Assembly: GCA_046483065.1 (NCBI GenBank)
Contig: JAWODW010000104.1
Location: 39,688 to 103,687, forward strand
Reading direction: 5' to 3'
From: JAWVYT01 sp046483065
GTDB lineage: Bacteria; Gemmatimonadota; Gemmatimonadetes; Longimicrobiales; RSA9
Length of the DNA: 64,000 nucleotides
The position numbers and the translations under genes were made by a program. The notes under the pieces are model-generated. The model was not told where the DNA came from and made no database searches. It saw only the letters and a program-made list of their open reading frames with translations. This document shows, piece by piece, positions 18,129 to 27,036 of the stretch (its first letter is position 1; every line of letters starts with the position of its first letter).

Positions 18129-18192
18129 TCCGGCGGGGGCGGCCGGGACCGGGGCGGCGCCGAGACCCGGATCACAGGAACCACCCGGCCGG

Positions 18193-18849
18193 CTACCGCG
18201 GCAGCTCGCCCAGGATCTCGCCGTCCTCGCCGAGGGGCGGGTACTCGACACCCCGGCGGCGGCAGAGGTCGGCGATCCGGGGGTAGGCCCACTCGAAGAG
18301 GGTGCGGCGGTAACGCTCCTCATCGAGGCGGGGCCCGTCGTATAACCCGGCCTCCGACCGCTGGCGCTGGGCCTCGTACAGGATGACCGCGGCGGCCACC
18401 GACACGTTCAGCGACTCCGCGGCTCCCATCATGGGGATCACCACGCGGCGGTCCGCGGCGGCGGCGGCGTCATCGCTGAGCCCGTGGAGCTCGGTGCCCA
18501 GGAGGATGGCCGTCGGGCCGGTGTAGTCCACGGCCCGGAAGTCCACGGCGTCGCCGGCGGGGTGGGCGGCCAGGACCGTCATACCATCGTCCCGGAGCGT
18601 CCGCAGCGCGTCGCCCAGGCTCCCGTGGCGCTGCACGTTGACGTACCGGTTGGATCCGCCGGCCGTCTGGTGGGCGGGGCGGAAGTCGTCGGTGGGGACC
18701 AGGTGAGCGTCGAGGACGCCCACGGCGTCGCACGTCCGCAGCGCGGCGGAGAAGTTGTGGGGCTTGTGGACCCGGTCCATGAGCACGGTCAGGTCCGGCT
18801 GGCGCCGGTCCAGGACCGCCCGAAGCGTGCGAAAGCGCTCAGGGGTCAT
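18193..18849 (-). CDS. trmH: tRNA (guanosine-2'-O-)-methyltransferase, TrmH type
   Basis: 218 residues with SPOUT motifs: DRVHKPHNFSAALRTCDAVG (motif 1), TAILLGTELHGLSDDA (motif 2) and VIPMMGAAESLNVSVAAAVILYE (motif 3, knot and SAM site). The order and the C-terminal extension WAYPRIADLCRRRG match TrmH, which methylates G18 in the D-loop of tRNA. Its start overlaps the DUF885 stop by 11 bp. Confidence 0.9.
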   Translation of the reverse strand: MTPERFRTLRAVLDRRQPDLTVLMDRVHKPHNFSAALRTCDAVGVLDAHLVPTDDFRPAHQTAGGSNRYVNVQRHGSLGDALRTLRDDGMTVLAAHPAGDAVDFRAVDYTGPTAILLGTELHGLSDDAAAAADRRVVIPMMGAAESLNVSVAAAVILYEAQRQRSEAGLYDGPRLDEERYRRTLFEWAYPRIADLCRRRGVEYPPLGEDGEILGELPR

Positions 18850-20626
18850 AGAATCGCCACTCGGCCTCGTGGTCGGCGCTCAGTTCGAGCCCCATGAGCC
18901 GTGCCCGGACCAGCTCCACGGGCATGGGCCCGCCCCGGAGTATGGCGTCATGGTACTCCCGCTCCGTCATGGCGCCCGACTCCACCAGCTCGCGGTGGAG
19001 CGCCTGGAACTGGAGCCCGCCGAGCATGTACCCCGCCTGGTAGAGGGGCGGGTAGCTGCCGTTGAACGACCGTCGGACCTCGGCCTCTGCGTTGGCTCGC
19101 TCGTGGCCGACCCGGTCGACCAGGAAGTCGATGGCCTCCTGGGGCGTCATCCGCTCCAGGTGGAACGAGAGGCTGAAGATGATCCGGGCGGCCCGGTGCA
19201 TCCGCCAGAAGAGCATCCCCACCTGGTCCTCGGGGCCCCGGGGGAAGCCCAGGTCCCAGAGGCGGAACTCCCAGTACAGTGCGTTCCCCTCGTGCCAGAA
19301 CGGTGTGCGGAACAGCTGTCGGTGGGCGTTGTGCCGGGCGTTCATGAACCCCTGGAGGTGGTGCCCCGGGATCAGCTCGTGATGGACTACCGCCCGGGCG
19401 AAGTGCTCGTTGTTGCCCCGCATGCTCATGAGCTTGTCCTCGTGCTCCATCCCCGCCGTGGGGTACGAGACCAGGATGACCTCACCGCCCAGGAAGAAGG
19501 GCGCCACTTTCTGCCGTTCCGGACTCATCATCTCCATCCGCCAGACCTCCGCGGCCAGCGGCGGGATAGTCACCAGATCGCGCTCCCGGATGAACGACAC
19601 CGACTGCTCGTAGAGCGCCTCGATGAGCGCCGGCTGCTCGCCCGGCGCCACGTGCAGCGCTTTCACATGATCAACAGCCCGGAGCCAGTCGTCGCCGAAC
19701 CCCAGTGACTCCGACGCCTCGATCATCCGCTCCTCGCACCACGCGTACTCCTGCTCCGCGATCTCGATGAGCTCGGCGGGCGAGTACGGGATCATCTCGT
19801 GCCGGAGGTCGGCCTCGAGTCCGTCCGCCCCGATGGGATCCCCTACGATGGGCGGCTCCTCCCCCTCCTCGTAGCCCACTACGCGGCGCCGGAGGAAGCT
19901 CTCGTAGCGCTCCATGGCGGCGGTCAGCGCCTCGTGCGGCGTCTCCACCCACCAGGTGAAGAGAGGGTCGTAGCCGGCGTGGTAGCCGTACCAGGCGTCC
20001 AGTGTACGGCGGATCGAGCGCACGGCGTCGGCGGCCCGGAGCCCGACGATGGGCGTCGGGCCCTGCCCGTTCTCCAGCGACGAGGTCAGCTCCGAGCGTA
20101 CCGCCACGATCCCGGCGGTCAGCTCGTTCAGCTCCTCGGCGGCGGCCCGGGCGTCCACGGGCTCCAGCTCCCGGCGCTGCTCGTGGAGCGCCAGGATCGG
20201 CCCGGCGAAGGGGAGGAGCGGCGCCATCCCCCGGAACCGATCGGCCTCCTGGTCGAGGAGGTGCAGCTGGTACTCTAGCTCCCGATCCAGGAGAATCCAG
20301 TCCAGGCGGCTCTCGGCGCCCAGGGGCTCATAGTCCATGGCGCGGAGCCGGTCCCGCCACTCCTGGTAGAAGGTCCGGAACCGCTCCCGACGCACCGGTG
20401 ACCACGCCGCATCGTAGCGCCGGTAGAGTGCGGACCGGTCCACGGCGAAGCGCTCCACGGCGGTGGCCAGCGTACTCTCGGGGCCGTCGAGTGCGGCGAG
20501 AGTCGGGACCGCCTCCGGGGTCTGCGGCGCCTGGGCGTAGGCGGTCCGGGCGCCGGCCAAGAGGGCCAGGATCGCCAGGCACATGAAGAGTGCGGCGGCC
20601 GTCCGCCGGAGGGTCCACAGGGTCAT
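18839..20626 (-). CDS. DUF885 family secreted protein, probable zinc peptidase
   Basis: 595 residues from ATG 20626, which overlaps the glycosyltransferase stop by ATGA. The signal peptide ends at about GARTAYAQA. The DUF885 metal motif is HHELIPGHHLQ (HExxH-like, about residue 440), followed by FWHEGNALYWEF and GHERANAEAEVRR. The family comprises bacterial lipoprotein or periplasmic peptidases of the Gemmatimonadota and Proteobacteria type, with little biochemical work. It lies last-but-one in a run of regulator, HEAT, GT2 and DUF885 genes. Confidence 0.85.
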   Translation of the reverse strand: MTLWTLRRTAAALFMCLAILALLAGARTAYAQAPQTPEAVPTLAALDGPESTLATAVERFAVDRSALYRRYDAAWSPVRRERFRTFYQEWRDRLRAMDYEPLGAESRLDWILLDRELEYQLHLLDQEADRFRGMAPLLPFAGPILALHEQRRELEPVDARAAAEELNELTAGIVAVRSELTSSLENGQGPTPIVGLRAADAVRSIRRTLDAWYGYHAGYDPLFTWWVETPHEALTAAMERYESFLRRRVVGYEEGEEPPIVGDPIGADGLEADLRHEMIPYSPAELIEIAEQEYAWCEERMIEASESLGFGDDWLRAVDHVKALHVAPGEQPALIEALYEQSVSFIRERDLVTIPPLAAEVWRMEMMSPERQKVAPFFLGGEVILVSYPTAGMEHEDKLMSMRGNNEHFARAVVHHELIPGHHLQGFMNARHNAHRQLFRTPFWHEGNALYWEFRLWDLGFPRGPEDQVGMLFWRMHRAARIIFSLSFHLERMTPQEAIDFLVDRVGHERANAEAEVRRSFNGSYPPLYQAGYMLGGLQFQALHRELVESGAMTEREYHDAILRGGPMPVELVRARLMGLELSADHEAEWRFYDP

Positions 20627-22086
20627 GACGTCTGCTCCGTTACCAGGTTCTCGTTGAGGGTCGAGGTGTCTCCCGCGCCGAGTCCGCGACGCTCCATGGC
20701 GCCCCACTCGGTCCGGCCCCGGAGGAAGCTGATGATCCCCCGCAGCCGCCAGATCACGGTCACGTGCCGGTAACCGACGCTGTCAATGAGGCTGTAGCCC
20801 ATGAGTCGGAGCCGCTGGCCCTGGCGATCGTAACGCTGGAAGCTGAACTCCTCCAGCGCCAGCGTCAGGGCGTTCAACAGGACACCGAGGCCGTAAGCCA
20901 CCAGGAAGAAGAGGAGCGCGAACTGCACGTCCAGCGCTCCGATGGCGAGCCCTACGGCCAGCCCGAGGAGCCCCACCGCCTCCACCACGGGCGCGATGAG
21001 CTCAACGAACGCGAAGTACGGAAAGACCACGAGCCCGAGCGCGCCGTAGCGGGGATTGAGGAGCACCGTCCGGTGCCGCCAGAGGGTGTCGGCCAGGCCC
21101 CGGTGCCACCGGTCGCGCTGGCGGCCCAGGGCTCGCCACGTCTCGGGGACCTCCGTCCACGCCACCGGGTCCGGGATGAAGTCCACCCGCTGCGTGCTGC
21201 TGCCCGACTCCCTGGCCGTGCGACGGAGACGGGCCACGAGCTCCATATCCTCGCCCACCGTCTCGTGCAGGTACCCGCCGGCCTCGATCATCCCCTCACG
21301 GCGGAAGAGCCCGAACGCGCCGCTGATGATCAGGTTCCCGCCCAGTCGGTTCCAGCCGAGGCGCCCGAACAGGAACGCCCGCAGGTATTCAATGACCTGG
21401 ACGGCCGGGAGGAACGAGCGGGGCACCCGGACCTTGGTGACGCGACCGTTGCTCACATCGCAGTCGTTCACCACCCGGATCGTGCCGCCGGCCGCCAGAA
21501 TATCGTCACTGCGGAGGAACGGGCGGACCATGCGGAGCAGCGCGTCGGGCTCGATGAGGGTGTCGGCGTCAATGGCGCAGACCAGCTCGCCCGTGGCCAG
21601 GTCGAGGCCCGCGTTCAACGAGTCGGCCTTCCCACCGTTCTCCTTGTCCGCCACCAGCAGGTTCGGGTTGACGCGCGACCGGTAGAGCTGGTTCACGGGC
21701 TCACTGCCGATCCTGCGCCTGTAGATGGTGTGGACCGGCTCGAGCTCGAAGCGATCCTTCAGGACCTCGAGCGTGGCATCCCGGGAGCCGTCGTTGATGA
21801 CCACGATCTCCAGGTCCGGGTACTCCAGCGACAGGAGCGCGCGCACGCTCTCCTCGATGGTGGCGGACTCGTTGTACGCCGGCGCCAGCACGCTGATCCG
21901 CGGGGCCACCGGCGAGCTCAAGACCCGCCGCCGATCCTCGCCACGCACCGTGTGCGTATGACGCCACATCTCCACTCCGGCGGCCACCAGAAGGATGAGG
22001 TAGAAACCGTTGACGGCCAGGAAGTAGAAGAGGATGGCCGTCTCGAGCCAGGTGAGCCCCGTCCCGAGGATCGCGTCCAGCGGCAT
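20623..22086 (-). CDS. Membrane GT2 glycosyltransferase (N-acetylglucosaminyltransferase/IcaA-like)
   Basis: 487 residues from ATG 22086; a GTG just before it is the alternative. One N-terminal membrane segment, a GT-A domain (SVLAPAYNESATIEES, VVINDGSRD, CAIDADT, HETVGEDMEL, QRDRWHRGL), then three or four C-terminal membrane helices. The D, DxD, ED and QxxRW residues of processive GT2 synthases are all present. Such enzymes polymerise and secrete polysaccharides such as poly-GlcNAc. It overlaps the HEAT gene stop by one base. A polysaccharide made under control of the multi-receiver protein two genes upstream is plausible but inferred. Confidence 0.88.
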   Translation of the reverse strand: MPLDAILGTGLTWLETAILFYFLAVNGFYLILLVAAGVEMWRHTHTVRGEDRRRVLSSPVAPRISVLAPAYNESATIEESVRALLSLEYPDLEIVVINDGSRDATLEVLKDRFELEPVHTIYRRRIGSEPVNQLYRSRVNPNLLVADKENGGKADSLNAGLDLATGELVCAIDADTLIEPDALLRMVRPFLRSDDILAAGGTIRVVNDCDVSNGRVTKVRVPRSFLPAVQVIEYLRAFLFGRLGWNRLGGNLIISGAFGLFRREGMIEAGGYLHETVGEDMELVARLRRTARESGSSTQRVDFIPDPVAWTEVPETWRALGRQRDRWHRGLADTLWRHRTVLLNPRYGALGLVVFPYFAFVELIAPVVEAVGLLGLAVGLAIGALDVQFALLFFLVAYGLGVLLNALTLALEEFSFQRYDRQGQRLRLMGYSLIDSVGYRHVTVIWRLRGIISFLRGRTEWGAMERRGLGAGDTSTLNENLVTEQTS

Positions 22087-23174
22087 CACACGCCCCCGAA
22101 CCGGGTCACCACGCCGGCCGTGTCCAGGGCGTGACGGGCCATGTCGGCCGCAAAGCTGTCATCGGCCTTCATCGTCCGACGCAACAACAGCTCACCCGGC
22201 GGGCCGAGTCGTACCAGCGCCCGGCCCGCGGCGGCCCGGACGTCCCACGCCGGGTCGCTCAGCGCCCGGGCCAGCCGCGGCCCCGCGGGCCAGTGCTCGA
22301 GCTCACCCAACGCCGCGGCGGCCGCGGCCCGGGCGCTGGTGTCCGGGTCCTCCAGCCCCTGCTCGAGCCGGTCTGCCGCGTCACGGCTGCCGGTACCGCC
22401 CAGCGCCCGATAGGCCAGCTCCCGGACCTCCGGCACCGGGTGGTCCGTCAACCGGAGCAGCGGGTCGGTCAGTCGGCTGTCACCGATCCCCCGGGCCACG
22501 CCGAGGCCCGCGATGGCCGCCTTCACGTCCCGCTCGGAGCGGATGTCCGCCGCCTCGACAGGGATCCTCGCCAGCTCGTCCCGGAGCGGCTCGATGGTCT
22601 CCGTCCCGATCCGAACCAGAGCGTCCTGCACGGCGAACCGGCTGGTCTGGCTCGGGTCGCCGAGCATCCCGATGAGGGTGGCCACGGCGTGCTCCGACGG
22701 GTTCGCCCCGCACCACTCGGCCACCTGGCTGCGAACCAGGGGATGGGGGTCGTCCGCCAGCCGCAGCACCGCATCACCGGCACCGCCGGCCAGCGTCAGC
22801 AAGCGGGCGCCCCGGAGCCTGCGCCACCAGAACCGGCTCCGGCTCATCCGCTGCCCGTATTCCACCAGCCCGAGGTCTTCGGCGAGCTCCCCGAGCCAGC
22901 CGCGTTCCCGGCCCCGGAGGTTCGGCGCCACACGGTTGAACAGCCGGACCCGCTCGCTGCGGCTCAGCGGCTCGAGCTTCTCCCGGTCCCGCTCTTCCAG
23001 GCTGCCGGCCAGGAGCCCGCCGACCACGGCGTCACGGGCCTCCGCGATCTGCGGCTCCCGGGACCGCTGGTACATGGCCCGGACACCGTGGGCCAGGATG
23101 ACGAGCCAGGCCCCGGCCAGCGCCACCCCCTCCACGAGCGCCACGTCCAGGAGGAGCCAGTCGGGGATGGTCAC
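22086..23174 (-). CDS. Membrane-anchored HEAT-repeat protein
   Basis: 362 residues, GTG start at 23174 overlapping the regulator stop (GTGA). One N-terminal membrane segment (about 8-30) is followed by a linker and at least six HEAT/PBS-lyase-type repeats, e.g. AVLRLADDPHPLVRSQVAEW, LLRLTDHPVPEVRELAYRAL, LEDPDTSARAAAAAALGEL, LSDPAWDVRAAAGRALVRL. There is no catalytic site; it is likely a scaffold at the membrane facing the cytoplasm. Regulator, HEAT protein and GT2 as neighbours suggest a complex controlling the glycosyltransferase. Confidence 0.85.
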   Translation of the reverse strand: MTIPDWLLLDVALVEGVALAGAWLVILAHGVRAMYQRSREPQIAEARDAVVGGLLAGSLEERDREKLEPLSRSERVRLFNRVAPNLRGRERGWLGELAEDLGLVEYGQRMSRSRFWWRRLRGARLLTLAGGAGDAVLRLADDPHPLVRSQVAEWCGANPSEHAVATLIGMLGDPSQTSRFAVQDALVRIGTETIEPLRDELARIPVEAADIRSERDVKAAIAGLGVARGIGDSRLTDPLLRLTDHPVPEVRELAYRALGGTGSRDAADRLEQGLEDPDTSARAAAAAALGELEHWPAGPRLARALSDPAWDVRAAAGRALVRLGPPGELLLRRTMKADDSFAADMARHALDTAGVVTRFGGV

Positions 23175-25477
23175 GCGCCCCCACGATCGCCCAGTGCCCG
23201 CCGTACCCGGTGGATCAGCTCCGACACGCTGAACGGCTTCGGCACATGGTCGAAGGCACCGAGCTCCAGCGCCTTCACCACCTCGCTCTCCGCGGAACGC
23301 GCCGTCAGCATGAGCACCCGGGTGCGACGCGTGATCTTGTCACGGGCCAGCCGGCGCAGGAGCGAGAGGCCGTCCATCCCCGGCAGCCCCACATCTAGGA
23401 TGATCAGCGACGCCCGCATAGCCGGCTTCTCCCCGGTCAGGAGCTCGGCGGCCTCCGCGCCATCGCGGATCCAATGGGTGGTGAAGCCGCGTTCGTCCAG
23501 CGTCTGGGTCAGGAGCGTGCCCAACGCTTCGTCGTCCTCGACGATGACGATATCGGCGTCGACCTGGTCCGATTCCACGGGTACCGCCGGCTCGGTCCGA
23601 CCGTCCTCCGGCGTGAGGTCCGCGGTCGCCCGCTCGACCAGGGAATCCACGTCCTCCCCTTCCTCCGGATGCGTGGCGAACCCGACCATCGTGCGGACGC
23701 CGTCGGTGGGCAGGTACCGCTCGATCCATCGGTGGGTCGCCCCGGCCTCCTCGCCGTAGCGCGACACCATGATCTCGTGCCGGTCCCATCGGCCGACGAT
23801 GTCCTCCGGTCGGACCTCCTTCTGCAGGCGCGTCGCCAGCTGGACCAGCTGCCGGTCCAGCTCCTCGGGCTCGCGGCTCTCCAGCCTGACCAGCGCCACC
23901 GTCACAGCGTCGTCGTGCCGGGCGGCGATGGCCACCTGCGTCTCGAGCCGCTCCCGGGCCGAGGACCGGGACGGCAGCCCCGTCTCCCGGTCCTCCACCT
24001 CGTCGCCCACCTGCCGCAGGCGGGCCAGCCGGTTCTCCACCCGGGCCAGGAGCTCGGGCCCGGCCACGGGCTTCACCACGAAATCGTCGCCGCCGGCCTC
24101 GAATCCGGCGATGACATCGGCGGGACCCGAATGGGCCGTGAGGAAGAGGATCGGCAGCTCCGCCCAGCGGGGGTCGGCGCGGACCGCCCGGCACAGCTGG
24201 TAACCGTTCACCTCGGGCATCTGGACGTCCAGGAGCACCAGGTCCGGCTCCACCGCCTCCAGCGTGCCCCAGAACTCCAGCGGTGAGCTCAACGTCCGCA
24301 CCCTGAAGCCGGCGCCCCGGAGGATGAAGGTGAGGACCCGGAGCACTGCCGGGTCATCGTCGACCGCCAGGATCCGGACCTCCCCGGCCACCTCTTCCTC
24401 GAGCAGCGACTCGGCGCGGCCCAGGACCGCGTCGGCGCTCGCCTCACGGTCCACGAACACCCGAGCGCCCAGCGTCACCGCCTGGAGACGCTCGTCCAGC
24501 GAGCGGCTGCGGCCCTGGAACACCACCGGGACGGGGTCAGGCTCCCGGGCCAGCTCCTTCAGCAGCGCCTCCAGCGATTCGGTATCACCCGCCGCCGGGT
24601 CGATGATCGCCAGCACCGGCCGCTCGGCCTCGTCCAGCGATTCGAGGGCCGCCCCGGCCGTGGCTCCCTGCCTTGGCCGCCACCCACGGGCCACCGCGGC
24701 GGCCCGGAGCTTCTCCAGCCGGTCGCCGTCGGACTCCACCATCAGAATGGTGCCCGTCGCCTCGTCGGCGGCGAGCGACCGACCGTCCTCCCCGTCCGTC
24801 GACGACGCCGGCCGCCCCGCCTCGATCTCCCGCCGAAGCCCCACCACCAGCTCGCTGTACCGGTACCGGTCACCCGGGTCCAGTGTGCCGGCTGCCTGGC
24901 CGTCCTCGATGAGGGTCTCCAGCTCGGAGGCCAGCTCCGACCCGCGATGCAGCCCGAAGGTGCCCAGGGAGCCGTGAAGCTTGTGGGCCGCGTGGTGGGC
25001 CTCCTCGAAGCGGGCCGCGTCCACCTCGCCCTCCAGCACCTCGGTCCCCACCTCTTCCAGCACCTCCAGCCGCTCCATCATGGTGCCCTGGAACTGCTTC
25101 CAGAGCGCCCCCATGGAAGCACTCGCCTGCTCCCCCGCCGCCGCTTCCTTCTCCTCCGCCGCCCGCTCCTCCAGCAGCTCGCGGCACGCGTCGGCCACCG
25201 CCTCGGGGTCCGGCTCGAAGACGAACCGCGAGGCCACGGCGGCCGCCGATAGACGCTCCAGCTCCGTGCGCCGCGCCGCCTTCGGGACCACCCATACCAC
25301 CGGGATAGGGATCGCCCCGTCGAACGCAGCCCGAACCGCGTCCCAGGCCTCCATGGGGACCACCAGGGTATCGGCATCCCCCACGTCCTCCGCGGCGCCG
25401 CCGTGGCTCACCGCGCCGGAAACGTGGGCGTCGAGCCCGTGGAGCCAGTCGGTCCCTGCCACGACCCGGACGTGCAA
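23171..25477 (-). CDS. Multi-domain regulator: Hpt, degenerate REC, REC, degenerate GGDEF, REC
   Basis: 768 residues, TTG start with AAGGAAGG four bases upstream. Order: an N-terminal part of uncertain fold (1-115), an Hpt domain (His in AHHAAHKLHGSLGTFGL, about 160-170), a receiver-like domain without a normal acidic pocket (ILMVESDGDRLEKL), a full receiver (ILAVDDDP, DLVLLDVQMP, KPV), a GGDEF-like domain in which the signature is RWDRHEI, and a last full receiver (IVIVEDDEAL, LIILDVGLPGMDG, VPKPF). The GGDEF site is lost, so it should not make c-di-GMP. It is a phosphorelay hub without DNA-binding output and probably acts on the HEAT and GT2 proteins encoded next to it. Confidence 0.85.
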   Translation of the reverse strand: MHVRVVAGTDWLHGLDAHVSGAVSHGGAAEDVGDADTLVVPMEAWDAVRAAFDGAIPIPVVWVVPKAARRTELERLSAAAVASRFVFEPDPEAVADACRELLEERAAEEKEAAAGEQASASMGALWKQFQGTMMERLEVLEEVGTEVLEGEVDAARFEEAHHAAHKLHGSLGTFGLHRGSELASELETLIEDGQAAGTLDPGDRYRYSELVVGLRREIEAGRPASSTDGEDGRSLAADEATGTILMVESDGDRLEKLRAAAVARGWRPRQGATAGAALESLDEAERPVLAIIDPAAGDTESLEALLKELAREPDPVPVVFQGRSRSLDERLQAVTLGARVFVDREASADAVLGRAESLLEEEVAGEVRILAVDDDPAVLRVLTFILRGAGFRVRTLSSPLEFWGTLEAVEPDLVLLDVQMPEVNGYQLCRAVRADPRWAELPILFLTAHSGPADVIAGFEAGGDDFVVKPVAGPELLARVENRLARLRQVGDEVEDRETGLPSRSSARERLETQVAIAARHDDAVTVALVRLESREPEELDRQLVQLATRLQKEVRPEDIVGRWDRHEIMVSRYGEEAGATHRWIERYLPTDGVRTMVGFATHPEEGEDVDSLVERATADLTPEDGRTEPAVPVESDQVDADIVIVEDDEALGTLLTQTLDERGFTTHWIRDGAEAAELLTGEKPAMRASLIILDVGLPGMDGLSLLRRLARDKITRRTRVLMLTARSAESEVVKALELGAFDHVPKPFSVSELIHRVRRALGDRGGA

Positions 25478-25528
25478 TAGACCTTCCTTGATCAGGATGG
25501 GGGTTCCACGGTCAGTCCAAATGTGCCG

Positions 25529-26446
25529 TCATGGGGTACGCTCAGGCAAACGGTCGGGCGGCTCCGATGGTGCCGGGTGGTGAGGCTCCATGTGCACGAT
25601 CACATCCAGGACCGACGGGAGCTCGCTCAGGATCGCATCCTTAACCCGGTGGCCCAGCAGGTGGGCTTCCCGGAGTGTCATGGACGGGTCCGCCTCCACG
25701 TGCAGCGCGATGAAGAAGCCGATCCCGGCGCGCCGGGCCTGGATCTTCTCCACCGCCCGGACCCCGGGCTCGGCCCGGGCCACCGTGTCCACCCGCTCCA
25801 GCACACTCGGCTCCGGCGCCCGATCCATGAGGTCCTGGAGCGCCGGCCGGAGCAGCCGCACGCCGTTGAAGGCGATGATCCCTGAGGCCAGGAGCGCCGC
25901 CACGTCGTCGGCCGGGGCCCAGGCCGGCCCCCCGATGAGCGCCACGGTGATCCCCACGAACGCGGCGCCGGAGGTGATGGCGTCGGACCGTTGGTGCCAC
26001 GCGTCGGCGGTGACCGCGGTGCTCTCCACCTCCGTCCCGATCCGGAGCATCCGCCGGAACATCCCCTCCTTCACTGCCACCACACCCACCAGCACCAGGA
26101 GCGTGTACGGCTCCGGCACGTGGTGGGGCGTCACGATCTCCCGGACCGCCTCGATGGAGATGCCCAGCGCCGCCACCAGCAGCATTATGGCGACGGCGGC
26201 GCCGGCCACGCTCTCCGCTTTGCCGTAGCCGAAATGGTACTCGTCGTCGGCCTCCCGGCTGGCCACCGACAACCCACGCCAGACGATGAGAGACGAGAAG
26301 ATGTCTAGCGTGGACTCGACGCCGTCCGCCACCAGCGCGTACGAATTCCCCACCAGCCCGGTGGTCACCTTCACAACCACCATGACCGCATTCATTCCCA
26401 GGGCGATCCGGGCGGTTCCGATGCCGCGGCGCGCACGTTCGGTCAT
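25529..26446 (-). CDS. Cation diffusion facilitator (CDF) transporter
   Basis: 305 residues from ATG 26446 (a TTG four codons earlier is possible). Membrane segments, then a C-terminal cytoplasmic domain. The metal site of TM2 is in VADGVESTLDIF and that of TM5 in TADAWHQRSDAITS (H-x3-D), as in zinc/cadmium/cobalt/iron exporters. FGYGKAE and the histidines of the C-terminal domain (HVEADPSMTLREAHLLGHRV, HMEPHHP) fit the family. It exports divalent metal in exchange for protons. Metal choice is not clear. Confidence 0.9.
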   Translation of the reverse strand: MTERARRGIGTARIALGMNAVMVVVKVTTGLVGNSYALVADGVESTLDIFSSLIVWRGLSVASREADDEYHFGYGKAESVAGAAVAIMLLVAALGISIEAVREIVTPHHVPEPYTLLVLVGVVAVKEGMFRRMLRIGTEVESTAVTADAWHQRSDAITSGAAFVGITVALIGGPAWAPADDVAALLASGIIAFNGVRLLRPALQDLMDRAPEPSVLERVDTVARAEPGVRAVEKIQARRAGIGFFIALHVEADPSMTLREAHLLGHRVKDAILSELPSVLDVIVHMEPHHPAPSEPPDRLPERTP

Positions 26447-26554
26447 CACGGCGCACAAAGTAACAGCATCGGCCGCCGGATTCCTCCCGGGCGCGGCACG
26501 GACCCTGCAACCGGCCTATCAGACGATTGACACCCCGAAACTCCAAGGCGACGT

Positions 26555-27028
26555 ATGGCCAACCCGATTGCCACGTTCGAAACCACTGAAGGTACGTTCA
26601 CCGTCGAGCTGTTCCGGGACCGGGCGCCCCGGACCGTGGGCAACTTCGTCGAGCTCGCTTCCGACGACTTCTACGACGGACTCATCTTCCACCGCGTCAT
26701 CCAGGACTTCATGATCCAGGGCGGTGACCCGGAAGGCACGGGCATGGGCGGACCGGGGTACACCATAGACGACGAGTTCCACCCCGAGCTCCGTCACGAC
26801 GCCCCGGGCATCCTGTCCATGGCCAATGCCGGACCCGACACCGGCGGCTCCCAGTTCTTCATCACGCTGGCAGCCACGCCATGGCTCGATGACCGCCACG
26901 CCGTATTCGGCCGGGTGGCCAGCGGGATGGACGTGGTCGAGGAGATCGGCTCCGTTCAGACCGACGCCAACGATCGGCCCGTGGATGACGTCCGGATCAC
27001 GGCGGTGAGCATCGAGGACGCCGACTAG
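26555..27028 (+). CDS. Cyclophilin-type peptidyl-prolyl cis-trans isomerase
   Basis: 157 residues, no signal peptide, so cytoplasmic. Active-site blocks FHRVIQDFMIQGGD (Arg), GGSQFFIT (Gln, Phe) and TPWLDDRHAVFGRV (Trp, Asp, His) are all present. It speeds cis-trans change of prolyl bonds in folding proteins. It is the only plus-strand gene in this stretch, between the CDF and the secreted-protein genes. Confidence 0.95.
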   Translation: MANPIATFETTEGTFTVELFRDRAPRTVGNFVELASDDFYDGLIFHRVIQDFMIQGGDPEGTGMGGPGYTIDDEFHPELRHDAPGILSMANAGPDTGGSQFFITLAATPWLDDRHAVFGRVASGMDVVEEIGSVQTDANDRPVDDVRITAVSIEDAD

Positions 27029-27036
27029 GAGCCGGC

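Noticed and set aside
22131..23759. A plus-strand frame opposite the HEAT and regulator genes
   Set aside because: It crosses two real gene boundaries on the other strand and shows no conserved protein features.
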